Assembly: GCA_963677475.2 (NCBI GenBank)
Contig: CAXXQD010000023.1
Coordinates: forward strand, 310,001-374,000
Direction of reading: 5' to 3'
From: JABMQB01 sp963677475
GTDB lineage: Bacteria > Bacteroidota > Bacteroidia > Bacteroidales > Prolixibacteraceae
Length of the DNA stretch: 64,000 bases
Positions within the stretch are counted from its first letter, which is position 1. The number at the start of each line of letters is the position of its first letter. The notes below the pieces were generated by a model. That model was not told the DNA's origin and made no database searches. It saw only the letters and a list, made by a program, of their open reading frames with translations. The translations under genes and the position numbers were made by a program. Positions 9,275-18,991 of the stretch are shown piece by piece.

Positions 9275-10117
9275 ATGAATAAAGAAGAACTAAAATCAGC
9301 CGAGGCACTTATTACTATAGCACTCGAAGAAGATATTGCAGGAGGGGATATTACAACAGACAATTTAATCCCTGCCGAATCAAGAAAAAAGGCAAATATG
9401 GTGGCAAAAGCTGATGGTGTTATCGCCGGACTTGAAGTTGCCAAAATGGTTTTTCAGAAATTAGACCCCGATTTGGTTTGGAATGAACATAAACCTGATG
9501 GCTCAAAAGTTAAAAAAGGCGATACTATTGTTTCTTTTTCAGCGTCATATAGGGCTTTACTAACCGGGGAAAGAACCGCATTGAATTTTCTGCAAAGAAT
9601 GTCAGGAATAGCAAGCATTTCCAATATTTATGCAGAAGAAATCAAAGATTATAAAACCAAAATATTAGATACACGTAAAACCTTACCCGGTTTTAGGTTA
9701 TTGGACAAATATGCCGTTAAAACCGGAGGTGCAACCAATCATAGAATTGGATTGTTTGACATGGTGATGATAAAAGATAACCACATTAAAGTTGCTGGTG
9801 GCATAACCAATGCAGTAAGCGAAATTCGTCCGAATATACCCAAAGGCATTAAAATTGAAGTGGAAACCACCAACCTGAAAGAAGTGGAAGAAGCAATGAC
9901 TGCCGGAGCAGATATAATCATGCTTGATAATATGGACAATGCAACCATGAAAGAAGCAGTGGAAATTATTAAAGGCAAGGCTGCAATTGAAGCCTCCGGA
10001 AATATGACATTGGAAAGATTGAAAGGCGTTGCCCAAACAGGAGTTGATTTTATATCGATTGGTGCACTAACCCATTCTATTTCTGCATTGGACATTAGCC
10101 AAAGAATTATCGATTAA
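9275..10117 (+). CDS. nadC: Nicotinate-nucleotide pyrophosphorylase (quinolinate phosphoribosyltransferase)
   Basis: 280-residue cytosolic enzyme converting quinolinate and PRPP to nicotinate mononucleotide, CO2 and PPi. The diagnostic stretch is DTRKTLPGFRLLDKYAVKTGG followed by NHRIGLFDMVMIKDNH. Phosphate-binding motifs follow: IEVETTNLKEVEEAM, ADIIMLDNM, IEASGNM and DFISIGALTHS. It sits between nadB and coaX in a tight run (5- and 2-base gaps), so the three are surely one transcript feeding NAD and CoA supply. Confidence 0.97.
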   Translation: MNKEELKSAEALITIALEEDIAGGDITTDNLIPAESRKKANMVAKADGVIAGLEVAKMVFQKLDPDLVWNEHKPDGSKVKKGDTIVSFSASYRALLTGERTALNFLQRMSGIASISNIYAEEIKDYKTKILDTRKTLPGFRLLDKYAVKTGGATNHRIGLFDMVMIKDNHIKVAGGITNAVSEIRPNIPKGIKIEVETTNLKEVEEAMTAGADIIMLDNMDNATMKEAVEIIKGKAAIEASGNMTLERLKGVAQTGVDFISIGALTHSISALDISQRIID

Positions 10118-10119
10118 TT

Positions 10120-10851
10120 ATGAACCTTGTAATAGATATTGGCAATTCAAGGACTAAATTCGCCCTTTTCAACAGAGGGGAAATAATGATTTCTGTACCT
10201 GTTGATGAGTTTTTGCCGGAACATGTCACAATTTTAAAAGATGAGCACCCTTCCCTAGACAAGGTAATTGTATCGTCCGTCAAAGATTATTCAACAGAAC
10301 TGAAAACAACGTTGAAAGAAGAATTTGACCACTATTTAGACCTTGACCATACTACAAAAATCCCCATCGAAAATAAATATGCATCAAAAGAAACCCTCGG
10401 AAAAGACAGGATAGCTGCCGTAATTGGGGCAAATTATTTGTACCCCTCCGAAAATGTACTTGTTATTGATGCTGGAACGGCCATTACTTACGATATCATT
10501 ACTAAAGAAAACACTTATCTGGGGGGAAATATATCTCCCGGAATTGACATGCGCTTCAAAGCTTTAAATAAATTTACGGGTAAACTTCCATTGGTTTGTC
10601 TTAATGACGAAAAACATTTATTTGGAACAACTACAGAAACTGCAATTCGATTTGGTGTGCAAAATGGGGTAATTTATGAGGTAGGTCATACAATCGAAGA
10701 ATTTAACAAAATTTATCATGATTTAAAAGTTATTTTAACAGGTGGCAATAGTGATTTTTTTGATAAAAAGTTAAAAAATTCTTTCTTTGTAAACTTAAAT
10801 TTAGTTGCGATAGGATTAAACAGGATTTTGGAACATAACACAGATGACTGA
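10120..10851 (+). CDS. coaX: Type III pantothenate kinase
   Basis: 243-residue kinase of the ASKHA fold that phosphorylates pantothenate, the first step of CoA synthesis. The N-terminal phosphate loop is DIGNSRTKFALF. GKDRIAAVIGANYLYP and the catalytic VIDAGTAITYDII follow, then GGNISPG and the C-terminal adenosine motif LTGGNSDFF. Type III kinases resist CoA feedback and need a monovalent cation (family knowledge). It is the last gene of the nadBC operon; 266 AT-rich bases without a convincing gene or terminator follow. Confidence 0.95.
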   Translation: MNLVIDIGNSRTKFALFNRGEIMISVPVDEFLPEHVTILKDEHPSLDKVIVSSVKDYSTELKTTLKEEFDHYLDLDHTTKIPIENKYASKETLGKDRIAAVIGANYLYPSENVLVIDAGTAITYDIITKENTYLGGNISPGIDMRFKALNKFTGKLPLVCLNDEKHLFGTTTETAIRFGVQNGVIYEVGHTIEEFNKIYHDLKVILTGGNSDFFDKKLKNSFFVNLNLVAIGLNRILEHNTDD

Positions 10852-11117
10852 ATGATTTATGTATCAGTATTTTAAAGTGGATTTGCATTTTTTTACTAAC
10901 AATCATTTTTAAAAGCTAAAAAATATACAATCCGATGTTTTCCAAACCTATTTGAAATGAAATCTTACGGGACGATGATTAATTTAAACTAATATTCCAA
11001 CTAAATAGTAATATTCTATTCTGTATATTTTGGCACAAGTTTTGAAAGTTAAGGATTGTTACCTAAAAATTTAGTTAGAGATAATAAATGAAATAAAAAA
11101 TAAAAACACTATTCATT

Positions 11118-12737
11118 ATGAAAGCAATTATTCGGAAATCGGTATTATTCTCGTTTGTTATTATAACCATGGTAATTGGTGCCACAGCACAAAGGGTTAT
11201 TAAAGGTACCGTTTACCGTAATGGAGAGCCTGCAGCGGGAGTAACAGTTGAGGGACACAGGTGTTCAGGCTCATTTTATACAAGTTTTGACGGGAAATAC
11301 GAGTTGCAAGGTGATGAAAAAACCAAATGGTTAAGATTTACCGATGCAATTGAATCTAAAAAACTGGACATTGAAGGTAATACCAAAAATGTGATCAACT
11401 TTAGTTTTGATGGTATTATGCCCACTGAAGATGAAGGCGAAGATGGTCCAATTCTTAAAACAAGGGCGCAGCTTTTAAGTGAACAAGACAAAGATTTCAT
11501 CAATGAAGTTTCTTTATACGATGAATTTTACAAACAAAAAGATTACAAATCTGCACTTCCTCACTGGAAAAAAATCTACAATAAATATCCAAAATCTTCA
11601 CAAAACGTTTATATCCATGGTATAAAAATGCATGAAGACCTACTGGAACAAGCAGCAACCCAGGCTGAAAAAGATAAGTACATTGATAAAATACTGGAAA
11701 TATACGACAAAAGGATAAAGTATTTTGACAGGGAAGGCTACAACAAAGGTAGAAAAGGAACCTTCTGGTTTAAGCATAAATTAATGGATGAGAACATTGA
11801 TGGCGAAAAACTTAAAAGTGTTCACAAACAAGGATATAATTGGTTAGAAGAATCGATTAATGAACAAGGCGATGAAACCGAAATCCCTATTTGCGTTGTA
11901 TTCATGCAATCCACCAACTTTTTATTCAAAAATGGCGAGATCTCAAAAGAAACCGTTATTAAGAATTACGAAAAATGTAACGAAATAATAGACAGTTTCC
12001 TGGCTGATAACCCTGGTGACGTAAACGCCCAAAAATCAAAAGATGCTATCGAAAAGATCTTCGGGTTATCGGGAGCCGCAGATTGCGATGCGCTCGTCAA
12101 TATATACACACCGCAATTTGAGCAAAATCCAACGGACGCCGAATTTATTAAAAGCATGTTAAGAAAATTAAACAGGGCTGGTTGCGACGAATCTGATCTA
12201 TTTGCCAATGCAACAGAAAAGCTATATGAGCTTGATCCATCAGGTGAAGCTGCTTTTAACATGGCCCGCAGGTTCCTTAAAAAAGACGACACTGAAAAAG
12301 CGAATGAATATTATAAAATGGCTGCTGAGCAAATCACTGACCAGGAATTATTAGAAGCCTGCTATCAAGAATATGCTCAATTCATATTCTTCAAACTAAA
12401 CAACTATCAATTATCAAGAACTTATGCAAAAAAAGCCTTAAGCATAAATCCAAATAACTGTGAGGCTTTAATGTTGATCGGAAACATTTATTTACAAGCC
12501 AGTTCGAAATTTGAAGGTGATGATTTTGATAAAGCTACGGTTTTTTGGGTTGCTGTAGATTATTTTAACAAAGCCCGAAGGGCCGGAGACGAATGTACCA
12601 GTGAAGCTGCAACTTTAGCTTCAAAATATAAAGCATATTTCCCTAATAAAGAAGAAGGATTTTTTAGAGGTTATGAAGAAGGTCAAAGCTATACAGTTGG
12701 AGGCTGGATAAATGAAACAACGAAAGTTCGATTCTAG
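11118..12737 (+). CDS. Secreted TPR protein with CarboxypepD-like N-terminal domain
   Basis: 539 residues; function not recognised. A signal peptide (SVLFSFVIITMVIGATAQ) leads into an Ig-like segment resembling the carboxypeptidase regulatory fold (VIKGTVYRNGEPAAGVTVEG, SFYTSFDGKYELQ). The rest is alpha-helical with tetratricopeptide-like repeats (YKSALPHWKKIYNKYPKS, AFNMARRFLKKDDTEKANEYYKMAAEQ, SRTYAKKALSINPNNCEALMLIGNIYL). It therefore probably acts as a periplasmic or outer-membrane-associated scaffold. Its end overlaps lptC by 26 bases, so the two are probably translationally coupled, which hints at an envelope-biogenesis role. Confidence 0.8.
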   Translation: MKAIIRKSVLFSFVIITMVIGATAQRVIKGTVYRNGEPAAGVTVEGHRCSGSFYTSFDGKYELQGDEKTKWLRFTDAIESKKLDIEGNTKNVINFSFDGIMPTEDEGEDGPILKTRAQLLSEQDKDFINEVSLYDEFYKQKDYKSALPHWKKIYNKYPKSSQNVYIHGIKMHEDLLEQAATQAEKDKYIDKILEIYDKRIKYFDREGYNKGRKGTFWFKHKLMDENIDGEKLKSVHKQGYNWLEESINEQGDETEIPICVVFMQSTNFLFKNGEISKETVIKNYEKCNEIIDSFLADNPGDVNAQKSKDAIEKIFGLSGAADCDALVNIYTPQFEQNPTDAEFIKSMLRKLNRAGCDESDLFANATEKLYELDPSGEAAFNMARRFLKKDDTEKANEYYKMAAEQITDQELLEACYQEYAQFIFFKLNNYQLSRTYAKKALSINPNNCEALMLIGNIYLQASSKFEGDDFDKATVFWVAVDYFNKARRAGDECTSEAATLASKYKAYFPNKEEGFFRGYEEGQSYTVGGWINETTKVRF

Positions 12738-13413
12738 AACACCAAAAATAGTTATAAAAAGTACTATAATTGCAGCTCTGGTTTCCGGGGCTGCAATACT
12801 TTTCTTCGGATGTGAAAATAATTTGGAAACCATCAAGGCTTTTAGTTCCCCAAAAGACCTTCCTATTATATACGCCGAAAACTACAGGTCGACAGGCATA
12901 GACTCAGGACAGGTACGCACCCATCTGGAAGCACCTGTTTTACAGCAATTTGAAAGTGACGGAAATCCATTTATCGAGTTTCCTAAAGGTGTAATCCTTG
13001 ACAAATATGATAGTCAAAGAAGAATTATTTCCAGCCTTACAGCCGATTATGCCAAGCAATATACCAAAGAGAAAAAATGGGAAGCAAAAAATAATGTTGT
13101 TGCGGTAAACAACGAAGGGGATACACTTAAAACAGAACACCTGATCTGGGAAGAAAACGCAGGCAAAATTTACTCTGAACGGTATGTAAAGTTTGTGCAC
13201 GATGATAAAATAATTTATGGAAACGGTTTTGAGTCGGATCAGAATATGGAAAACTGGAAAATAAAAGACGTTGAGGGTATCATATATATAAACATGGAAG
13301 AAAACGATGAACAAGAATCTTCTCCCAACAAACCACAGCCACAAATTCCGAATGAAAACAACAAACAAAAACCGATGGTTAACGTAAAAAAGCCAATTAG
13401 CATCCAAAAATAA
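12712..13413 (+). CDS. lptC: LPS export ABC transporter periplasmic protein LptC
   Basis: 233-residue LptC/YrbK homologue, which receives lipopolysaccharide from LptB2FG and passes it to the Lpt bridge. A membrane segment ending in a lipobox-like IIAALVSGAAILFFGC is followed by the beta-jellyroll repeats of the family (YAENYRSTGIDSGQVRTHLEAP, ISSLTADYAKQYTKEKKWEAKNNVVAVNNEGDTL, EHLIWEENAGKIYSERYVKF). The last ~40 residues are a low-complexity Glu/Asn/Pro/Lys tail. It starts inside the preceding TPR gene and is 9 bases ahead of the next one. Confidence 0.88.
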   Translation: MKQRKFDSRTPKIVIKSTIIAALVSGAAILFFGCENNLETIKAFSSPKDLPIIYAENYRSTGIDSGQVRTHLEAPVLQQFESDGNPFIEFPKGVILDKYDSQRRIISSLTADYAKQYTKEKKWEAKNNVVAVNNEGDTLKTEHLIWEENAGKIYSERYVKFVHDDKIIYGNGFESDQNMENWKIKDVEGIIYINMEENDEQESSPNKPQPQIPNENNKQKPMVNVKKPISIQK

Positions 13414-13422
13414 TCTTGCCGC

Positions 13423-14685
13423 ATGAATCTCGTTGTGATTATTTTATTGACTATCGTACTTTCAGCCTTTTTTTCGGGGATGGAAATAGCATTTGTATCT
13501 GCCAACAAATTAAAACTTGAGCTTGACAAACAATCGGAGCCTTTCAGTTCAAAAATACTCCATTGGGTAACAAAAGATTCAGGTCAATACATTGCAACCA
13601 TGCTTGTTGGGAACAATATTGCTCTGGTAATTTATGGAATCGCATTCGCCAAGCTAATTGAACCCGGCATTGAGGTTTATGTGCAATCAGACACATTCGT
13701 GTTGTTAATTCAAACGATTATTTCTACCATAATAATTTTGGTCTTATCCGAATTCCTGCCAAAAACTTTGTTCCGCATATTCCCAAATTCATTATTGAAA
13801 ATTTTCACCATCCCGCTGGCATTCTTTTATTTTCTTTTTTATCCGGTAACTACACTTGCCATTGGTTTTACAAAAACCTTGTTTAAACGGTTTTTAAAGA
13901 ATGACCTGCGTGAAGAAAACGAGAATCCCGTTTTTAGCCGTATTGATTTAGATCATTTTGTTAATAAATCGGAAAGTGGAAGTATTATCCATGAAATGGA
14001 TATGGAACAATCGGTTAAACTTTTTAGAAATGCGCTCGATTTTTCAAAAATTAAATTAAGGGAAGTTATGATCCCACGTACCGAAATTGAAACTTTGGAA
14101 ATTAATGCCAGTATTGATGAGCTAAAGCAAAAATTTATTGACACCGGGTATTCAAGGATACTTTTTTATGAAGAAAACATCGACAATATTGTTGGATACG
14201 TTCACTCTTCGATTATTTTTAATAATCCCGAAAAATTAAAACCACACATCAAGAATGTTTTGATTGTTCCTGAAACCATGTCGGCAAACAAGTTGCTGGG
14301 CACATTTTTTAAAGAACACAGGAGTATTGCCATTGTTGTTGACGAATTTGGCGGTACCGCAGGAATGGTAACCAGCGAAGATATCCTTGAAGAAATATTC
14401 GGGGAAATTGAAGATGAACATGACACAAGCGATACTACCGAAAAACAAATCTCAGAGAATGAATTCATTCTTTCAGGAAGGATTGAGATTGATTTACTCA
14501 ACGAAAAATATGGTTTTGGAATTAGCGACACCGAAGATTTTGAGACCCTGGCAGGGTTTATCCTGTTTAATTACGAGAGTATCCCGAAAATTAATACCGA
14601 GATTGAAATCGACGGTTTTAAAATCAAAATCCTGAAAGCCAGCAATACCAAAATCGAATTGGTAAAACTCACCGTTATTGAATAG
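13423..14685 (+). CDS. CNNM/CorC-type membrane protein with CBS pair (HlyC/CorC family)
   Basis: 420 residues: an N-terminal DUF21/CNNM membrane domain of about 180 residues (starts LVVIILLTIVLSAFFSGMEIAF; LSEFLPKTLFRIFP), a CBS pair at about 200-325 (VMIPRTEIETLEIN, AIVVDEFGGTAGMVTSEDILEEIFGEIEDEHD), and a C-terminal transporter-associated CorC_HlyC domain. Relatives are linked to Mg2+/Co2+ homeostasis; in gliding Bacteroidota the related GldE is tied to gliding. The lptC / CNNM / PpiD order suggests an envelope-maintenance operon. The exact transported ion is unknown. Confidence 0.88.
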   Translation: MNLVVIILLTIVLSAFFSGMEIAFVSANKLKLELDKQSEPFSSKILHWVTKDSGQYIATMLVGNNIALVIYGIAFAKLIEPGIEVYVQSDTFVLLIQTIISTIIILVLSEFLPKTLFRIFPNSLLKIFTIPLAFFYFLFYPVTTLAIGFTKTLFKRFLKNDLREENENPVFSRIDLDHFVNKSESGSIIHEMDMEQSVKLFRNALDFSKIKLREVMIPRTEIETLEINASIDELKQKFIDTGYSRILFYEENIDNIVGYVHSSIIFNNPEKLKPHIKNVLIVPETMSANKLLGTFFKEHRSIAIVVDEFGGTAGMVTSEDILEEIFGEIEDEHDTSDTTEKQISENEFILSGRIEIDLLNEKYGFGISDTEDFETLAGFILFNYESIPKINTEIEIDGFKIKILKASNTKIELVKLTVIE

Positions 14686-14858
14686 CAAGGCATTGAACAG
14701 CCGAACTCCTGCCTATTTTCTTCAAAGAACTAAATGCAATGCTTTTATCTGCCCAAAAACTTTAAAAAAAACATATTTCTTAGGTATAATATTGAATTTT
14801 ATTATCTTCGTAGCTCGAAAATTTTAAGTAAACTTTGCGAATTATTATTTTAATATAA

Positions 14859-16982
14859 ATGGCTACATTACAAAATATTAGAAATCGTGCCGGGATTCTG
14901 GTTGCAATAGTAATCGGACTGGCGTTAGTTGCGTTTATTTTAGGAGATGCGTTGCAACAGGGCAACACCCTTTTCCAAAAATCTCAGAATAAAATTGCTG
15001 AAATTAATGGTGAATCTATTCAATACCTTGATTTCCAAAAGAAAGTGGAAGAACTTGGTGAAATTTACAAGCAAAACAGCGGACAATCACAATTAGATGA
15101 AAATACCTGGGTACAGGCAAGGGAAACCACCTGGCAAAACTACCTCAAGGAAATTTTAATGGGTGAGGTTTATGAAGAGCTTGGAGTTAATGTGAGTAGT
15201 GAAGAACTTTATGACCTTATTCAAGGGAATAATATCCACCCAATTGTCCGTCAGATTTTTGGGGACCCAAACACTGGTCAGGTTAACCGTGCTGCAATTG
15301 TTGGTTTTCTGAAAAACCTGGAGACAGGTGTTTCTGCGGACCAAAGGGCATATTGGTATTATTTGGAAAAACAAATTGAAGATGACAAGGCTCTAACAAA
15401 ATACAACAACCTGGTAAGACAAGGTTTATACGTAACAAGCGAAGAGGCACAAAACAGTATAAACAAAAGTTCACGTCAGGTGAGTTTTGATTTTATTTCT
15501 TTGCCTCATACTTCAGTTGCGGACAGTACCCTTAAAATATCGGATAGGGACTTAAAAAAATATTACAACGATCATTCGGAAGCGTATAAAGAAGAAAAAA
15601 CCAGGAAAATTGAATACGTCGTTTTTCCAGTTGTTCCTTCTCAGCAAGATGACCAGGCTGCAAAAGCATGGATTGAAGACATAAAAAATGACTTCACTAT
15701 TACCGAGGATAATGTTCAGTTTACCAATGCAAATTCAGATGAGAATTTTGAGGACATTTGGGTAAAAGAAGATGCACTTAACAGCGAAATAGCCACATGG
15801 ATTTATTCTGAAGCGGCGAACGTTAACGATGTTTATGGTCCTTTTTTTGAAGATGGAGCCTATAAACTTGCAAAAGTGCACGCTATTGAAATGTTACCCG
15901 ATTCAGTTCAGGCAAGACATATTTTATTGGAAATTAAGACGCAAGCAGAAATTGCAACAAAACAAGCTTTAGCCGATAGTTTAAAAACTTTGATTGATAA
16001 TGGTGCTGACTTTGCTGCGCTTGCTCGTGAGTATTCTTCCGATACCGGTTCAGCAATTGAAGGTGGAGACTTGGGATGGTTTAGTCGCGCTCAAATGGTT
16101 AAACCATTTGCCGATGCGGCATTTGAAAATAAAAAAGGTGAAACTTCAGTGGTTATTTCACAATACGGAATTCACGTAGTTCAACCAACAGAAAGAAGCC
16201 CTTTAACAAAACAGGTTAAAGTTGCTTATTTGGTAAGGGTGGTAAATGCAAGTGATGTAACTTATCAAAAAGCTTACGCTAACGCGAGTCAGTTTGCAAG
16301 CGAAAGCCGTAGCCTTGCGAAATTTGAAGAAGCAGTTAAAGCTCAAAACCTAAGTAAACGTATTGCAACCCTTCGTGAGCAGGACCGTGAAGTAATTGGC
16401 CTGGTTAATCCTCGTCAATTGGTAAGGGCTGCCTTTAGGGCAGATGTTGGGGATGTGCTATCTGACTTTAGGGAATCTTCCATTTTCGAACTTGGTGATA
16501 ATTACGTAATTGCAGCCTTGGTGGAAGCGAAAGAAGATGGAGTTGCACCGTTTGAAAGTGTTAAGTCTCGTGTAGAATTGGCAGTAGCCAAAGAAAAGAA
16601 AAGTGAGCAATTGGTTCAAAAAATGGAATCTGTATTAAGTGGAAACGATGATTTTGCAGTAATTGCGCAAGAACTAGGTGCATCAATTCAAACCGCCGAA
16701 AATATCAACTTTAATTCATTCTCCGTACCTGGTGCAGGAGCCGAACCAGCGCTGGTTGGAACCATTGCAAACATGAGTTCCGATCAGATTTCGAAACCAG
16801 TAAAAGGAAACAACGGCGTATATTTGGTAAAAGTTACTGCTGTTACCGAAAATGCTGAAATGAATGTTGAGCAAGAGAAAAAGAATTTAGCACAAACGCT
16901 TGGTTACAGGGCAAGTTACTCAGCTTATGAAGCAGTAAAAAATGCTGCAGAAATTGAGGATAATAGATCTCGATTCTATTAA
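14859..16982 (+). CDS. Membrane-anchored peptidyl-prolyl isomerase (PpiD/SurA-like)
   Basis: 707-residue periplasmic foldase tethered by a single N-terminal TM helix (AGILVAIVIGLALVAFILGDAL). A SurA_N-like helical chaperone region follows, then a parvulin rotamase domain at about 348-450 (VQARHILLEIKTQA, GADFAALAREYSSDTGSAIEGGDLGWF, VVISQYGIHVVQ), then a second, degenerate parvulin-like and helical C-terminal half. It assists folding of secreted and outer-membrane proteins. It is 173 bases from the CNNM gene and may have its own promoter; a strong terminator follows it. Confidence 0.9.
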   Translation: MATLQNIRNRAGILVAIVIGLALVAFILGDALQQGNTLFQKSQNKIAEINGESIQYLDFQKKVEELGEIYKQNSGQSQLDENTWVQARETTWQNYLKEILMGEVYEELGVNVSSEELYDLIQGNNIHPIVRQIFGDPNTGQVNRAAIVGFLKNLETGVSADQRAYWYYLEKQIEDDKALTKYNNLVRQGLYVTSEEAQNSINKSSRQVSFDFISLPHTSVADSTLKISDRDLKKYYNDHSEAYKEEKTRKIEYVVFPVVPSQQDDQAAKAWIEDIKNDFTITEDNVQFTNANSDENFEDIWVKEDALNSEIATWIYSEAANVNDVYGPFFEDGAYKLAKVHAIEMLPDSVQARHILLEIKTQAEIATKQALADSLKTLIDNGADFAALAREYSSDTGSAIEGGDLGWFSRAQMVKPFADAAFENKKGETSVVISQYGIHVVQPTERSPLTKQVKVAYLVRVVNASDVTYQKAYANASQFASESRSLAKFEEAVKAQNLSKRIATLREQDREVIGLVNPRQLVRAAFRADVGDVLSDFRESSIFELGDNYVIAALVEAKEDGVAPFESVKSRVELAVAKEKKSEQLVQKMESVLSGNDDFAVIAQELGASIQTAENINFNSFSVPGAGAEPALVGTIANMSSDQISKPVKGNNGVYLVKVTAVTENAEMNVEQEKKNLAQTLGYRASYSAYEAVKNAAEIEDNRSRFY

Positions 16983-17004
16983 TGGAAAAAAAAACATAAT
17001 ATAA

Positions 17005-17041
17005 GGAAAGGCTGTTTGCAAAATGCAAACAGCCTTTTTCC
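17005..17041 (+). terminator. Intrinsic terminator after the PpiD-like gene
   Basis: Perfect 13-bp stem (AAAGGCTGTTTGC, 17007-17019, with its complement 17025-17037), a 5-base A/T loop and a run of T after the stem on the plus strand. It lies just after the foldase stop and before the convergent yqeY gene, so it probably also limits readthrough from the dcw side. Confidence 0.85.
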
Positions 17042-17067
17042 TTTCCTACACTTTTGTTTAATTTAAC

Positions 17068-17517
17068 CTACATCAGCAAAGCTTTAACCTTTGCAGCAAT
17101 ATCTTTTCCATCGGCTTTTCCTGCCAGCATTTTAGAAGCCATTCCCATTACTTTTCCCATATCTTTCATAGAGCTGGCACCAATCTGATCAATAATTTCT
17201 TTCACTTTTGCGGAGAGTTCCTCATCACTCATTTTTTCAGGAAGGAATTCTTCCAACACTTCTACCTGATCACGTTCCTGTGTATATAAATCATCACGCC
17301 CCTGGGACTTGTACATTTCCGCAGACTCATTGCCCTGTTTAGCCAGTTTCTGGATAATTTTTAATACTTCGTCATCTGTCAATTCCGACCCGGCACCTTT
17401 TGCCGAAATTGCCTCAATGATTACTTTTTTTATATTCCTTAAAGCTTCCAATCTGACCTTTTCACGGGCCTTCATTGCAGCCTTAATATTTTCGTTAATT
17501 TGTTCAACTAAACCCAT
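17068..17517 (-). CDS. yqeY: GatB/YqeY domain-containing protein
   Basis: 149 residues, the standard size for stand-alone YqeY. MGLVEQINENIKAAMKAREKVRLEALRNIKKVI is the typical N-terminus; EMYKSQGRDDLYTQERDQVEVLEEFLPEKMSDEEL and MGKVMGMASKMLAGKADGKDIAAKVKALL complete the fold shared with the tRNA-binding tail of GatB. It may play a part in tRNA-dependent amidation or tRNA binding, but its role is not settled in any organism I know. It is the last gene at the dcw end, 107 bases beyond ftsZ, with a candidate promoter of its own. Confidence 0.9.
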   Translation of the reverse strand: MGLVEQINENIKAAMKAREKVRLEALRNIKKVIIEAISAKGAGSELTDDEVLKIIQKLAKQGNESAEMYKSQGRDDLYTQERDQVEVLEEFLPEKMSDEELSAKVKEIIDQIGASSMKDMGKVMGMASKMLAGKADGKDIAAKVKALLM

Positions 17518-17565
17518 AAGCTTGTTTTTAATCTATATTATCGTGTAAATAACTGTTATTCGATC

Positions 17566-17598
17566 CAAAATTAATATTCCCATACCGATCTTTTGAAA
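17566..17598 (-). promoter_or_regulatory. Candidate promoter for yqeY
   Basis: On the minus strand TAATTTTG (17566-17573) is a perfect TAnnTTTG -7 match, with TTTC (17595-17598) about 21 bases upstream as a weak -33 partner. It lies between the second ftsZ and yqeY, about 50 bases from the yqeY start. Confidence 0.35.
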
Positions 17599-17624
17599 CA
17601 GAAATAGAAGAACGTTCGGCATTC

Positions 17625-18953
17625 TCATTCGGGTTTATTTTTTTTTTTGCCCTGCTTTCTTAAGTAAGCAGGTACATTTTCCAGTTCATCAACAGCTTCA
17701 TCTGAATACTCAGAAAAATCCACCTTTAAACGGCTACTTTCCTTTCCTTTCTCCCTTTCCTTATTTGTTTTTGGATAAAGCGCATCAAACTCACTTGTTG
17801 GTTCCTGTTGCTGTTTAAGGTTAAATTCAAAGGTTCGTTGTTTAGGTTTTTCAACGACCTCTTTTTCTTCTTGAACTGTCTTTTTATTTGGTTTTAAAAT
17901 TGAATCATCTTCCAAATAATGGACTTGTTTTTCCGGCTTTTTAGTCAGCAACATTTCAGGAATACTGCTCATGCTAAACCCGGTAGCAATTACAGTAACC
18001 GATATTTTATCCCCTAATTCCTCATCGATTCCATTTCCCCAAATCAGATCGGCTTCAAAGCCAGCTTTATCCTGCACAAAATCGGTAATTTCCCCAATTT
18101 CATCCATGGTTATTTCATCGCCTCCAGATGTTACGTTAAGCAAAATATTTTTAGCCCCGGTGATATCGTTGTTGTTCAAAAGAGGTGAAATTAACGCTTC
18201 TTCCACAGCCCTTAATGCCCTGCCCTCTCCTTCGGCAACACCAGTTCCCATTAAAGCCACACCGCTTGACCGCATAACTGTTTCCACATCTGCAAAATCA
18301 ACATTGATATAACCCGGAACGGTAATAATCTCTGCAATTCCTTTTGCGGCAGTGGTTAATACGTTATCGGCTTTTGCAAACGCTTCGGATATAGGAAAGT
18401 CACCATACATTTCGCGAATGCGCTCGTTATTAATTACTAATAACGAATCTACATGTCCTTCCAGTTGTGAGATTCCTTCAATTGCTTGTTTTATCCTTCG
18501 CCTGCCTTCATTGCGAAAGGGGATGGTCACTATTCCAACAGTCAGAAGCCCCATTTGATGGCAAGCATCGGCAATAACCGGAGCAGCTCCTGTACCTGTT
18601 CCCCCACCCATTCCGGCAGTAATAAAAACCATTTTCGTATCGGAATGAAGCATGCTTTTAACATCTTCTATATTTTCTACGGCAGCCTCTTTCCCAACTT
18701 CAGGTTTGTTGCCTGCTCCTCGTCCTTCGGTAAGTGATGCACCCAACTGCAGTTTGCGCGGCACGGGACTGGCTTCTAAGGCTTGTGCATCTGTATTACA
18801 CACAATAAAGTCAACATCCCTAATACCCTGGATGTACATGTGATTAACCGCATTTCCACCTCCACCTCCAACGCCAATTACTTTGATAAATTGACCGGTT
18901 TTTCCATCCATTTGAAAATTTACTACCTCTGAAGCCATATTTTTCACATTCAA
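17625..18953 (-). CDS. ftsZ: Cell division protein FtsZ, canonical copy (distal gene)
   Basis: 442-residue tubulin-like GTPase that forms the Z ring. The G-domain is complete: GVGGGGGNAV, CNTDAQAL, GAGNKPEVG, the tubulin signature GGGTGTGAAP, and the synergy loop INVDFADVETVM. A charged linker of about 90 residues follows, then the C-terminal peptide DELENVPAYLRK with a basic tail; this peptide normally docks on FtsA and other partners. It lies 38 bases after a second ftsZ. A start at MASEVV, five residues in, is possible. Of the two copies this one keeps every consensus element and is probably the essential one. Confidence 0.95.
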   Translation of the reverse strand: MNVKNMASEVVNFQMDGKTGQFIKVIGVGGGGGNAVNHMYIQGIRDVDFIVCNTDAQALEASPVPRKLQLGASLTEGRGAGNKPEVGKEAAVENIEDVKSMLHSDTKMVFITAGMGGGTGTGAAPVIADACHQMGLLTVGIVTIPFRNEGRRRIKQAIEGISQLEGHVDSLLVINNERIREMYGDFPISEAFAKADNVLTTAAKGIAEIITVPGYINVDFADVETVMRSSGVALMGTGVAEGEGRALRAVEEALISPLLNNNDITGAKNILLNVTSGGDEITMDEIGEITDFVQDKAGFEADLIWGNGIDEELGDKISVTVIATGFSMSSIPEMLLTKKPEKQVHYLEDDSILKPNKKTVQEEKEVVEKPKQRTFEFNLKQQQEPTSEFDALYPKTNKEREKGKESSRLKVDFSEYSDEAVDELENVPAYLRKQGKKKNKPE

Positions 18954-18991
18954 ATTTTTAACTTTTTCTCATCTAATTTCTGAAAACTGTA

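Noticed and set aside
10852..11117. Possible small gene or riboswitch after coaX
   Set aside because: No frame of useful length with a plausible product and no stable conserved structure seen; probably the promoter region of the TPR/lptC operon.
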